Positions 52,692 to 53,168 of a stretch of 53,168 nucleotides of DNA are shown piece after piece (within the stretch, counting starts at the first letter, position 1; each line of letters begins with the position of its first letter). Under the pieces are notes generated by a model, which did no database searches, had not been told where the DNA came from, and worked only from the letters and a program-made list of their open reading frames with translations. The translations under genes and the position numbers were made by a program. This DNA is from Lysobacterales bacterium (GTDB lineage: Bacteria > Pseudomonadota > Gammaproteobacteria > Xanthomonadales > Marinicellaceae). Location: NCBI GenBank assembly GCA_026988115.1, contig JALSLV010000061.1, positions 1 to 53,168 on the forward strand. Direction: 5' to 3'.

Positions 52692-52795
52692 TGTAAATAT
52701 TCACCCGTTCCTGGGTGCTCGGTACCGTTTTCTTGAGTTACACGGTATTGTTCTTGATTGAGTTGCAAAACTTTATTCTTATCTTTTCTATACAT
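52692..52795 (-). pseudogene. truncated duplicate of the msrB 5' end
   Basis: On the minus strand the product begins M-YRKDKNK and continues [21 protein letters not shown], matching MsrB residues 1-35. The first 47 bases (52692-52738) are identical to 50890-50936, while the rest, toward the start codon, has about ten substitutions. It lacks the catalytic half and ends exactly at the parD stop. Confidence 0.85.
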
Positions 52796-52941
52796 TATTA
52801 AAATCAGTTATAAGCTAATGATCTTTCATGATAAACTATTCCTATTCAACTTCTCAAGTCATTACAAAACAATGCATCAGATTTAGTGTTTATTTATGTG
52901 TTTTCTAAATAGATTTTGAGAAATTTTCGGCTCTTCACCGC

Positions 52942-53168
52942 TTATGTGAGTAAAAAAGGATACGAATCATAGAACATTGATGAGGTGTCATTTAATGATG
53001 ATTGCCTGATTTTACGTTTGAAATATTCAGTATCTCTAATGCCTCTGGCTCTTTTTCTTATCATACCAATGGCGATGTTTCCAGCTTCAATAATTGCGCT
53101 AGTAAGTTTGTGTTTTGCATAGCTTGCAATACCAACACTGTGTTTTTTTAATGAGTCAGCAAACTTTT
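52942..53168 (-). CDS. transposase C-terminus, partial, ISL3-like
   Basis: The minus-strand frame open to the window edge ends at the stop 52942-52944 and shows LTSAIIEAGNIAIGMIRKRA followed by RGIRDTEYFKRKIRQSSL, the end of a transposase resembling the 'LLEGINNKIKVIKR...YGFRD..YF.LKIR' tail of ISL3-type enzymes. The family is tentative. Past the stop, GGCTCTTCACC at 52929-52939 may be the element's terminal repeat. The N-terminal part and the other end lie beyond the window. Confidence 0.6.
   Translation of the reverse strand, partial: KFADSLKKHSVGIASYAKHKLTSAIIEAGNIAIGMIRKRARGIRDTEYFKRKIRQSSLNDTSSMFYDSYPFLLT

Overview
The window looks like chromosomal DNA of an AT-rich gammaproteobacterium. 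Supporting points are UbiG (ubiquinone synthesis), the rsmG-parA-parB string, a TolC-type outer membrane protein, TatD, Tex and MsrA/MsrB. A GTP-type PEP carboxykinase and a secreted 'GxWWNPxESGxG' protein fit a lineage near Xanthomonadales/Lysobacterales, possibly Marinicella-like. That placement is inference from gene content, not from a marker tree.

Layout. 0-2.4 kb is accessory: a hairpin repeat, a type II toxin-antitoxin pair whose antitoxin has lost its normal start, and two small secreted proteins of unknown function. 2.4-6.4 kb is one large hybrid two-component sensor/regulator (propeller, histidine kinase, receiver, AraC output). 6.5-15 kb is core: tolC-pcm on the minus strand, then rsmG-parA-parB, pckG, two unknown small genes and a YeeE/YedE transporter pair. 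15-18.4 kb is a nucleotide-sugar set (UDP-sugar dehydrogenase, epimerase, nucleotidyltransferase-like protein). 18.4-25 kb holds a secreted double lamin-tail-domain protein, a PLP enzyme that appears to start at ATT, ubiG-gph and two tandem dodecins. 25-40 kb is mostly housekeeping and metabolism: folM-like reductase, MidA-type methyltransferase, VanZ, cation efflux, TatD, PLP lyase plus racemase, GMC oxidoreductase, NhaC, GT2 and RecQ.

40.1-40.7 kb is a decayed REP-associated transposase with a perfect inverted pair of REP hairpins. 40.8-45.7 kb is an acyl-CoA-type catabolic locus: an ACAD10/11-like dehydrogenase, a TetR regulator and an APH-like kinase on one strand, with an SDR and a saccharopine-dehydrogenase-like reductase diverging from them. 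A 12-bp palindrome lies next to a sigma70-type promoter between the two arms. A nested palindromic, MITE-like element follows at 45.74-45.96 kb. Then come a secreted unknown, tex, and a tightly overlapping cytochrome c-msrB-msrA operon.

The right end (51.5-53.2 kb) is accessory again: a TacA/TacT pair, an orphan ParD antitoxin whose stop codon abuts a duplicated 5' fragment of msrB, and the C-terminal end of a transposase running off the window. No rRNA, tRNA or CRISPR was seen. The points most worth checking are the ACAD/APH locus, the two damaged toxin-antitoxin modules with repeats or gene fragments at their breakpoints, the ATT-start gene, the double lamin-tail protein and the REP/MITE elements.
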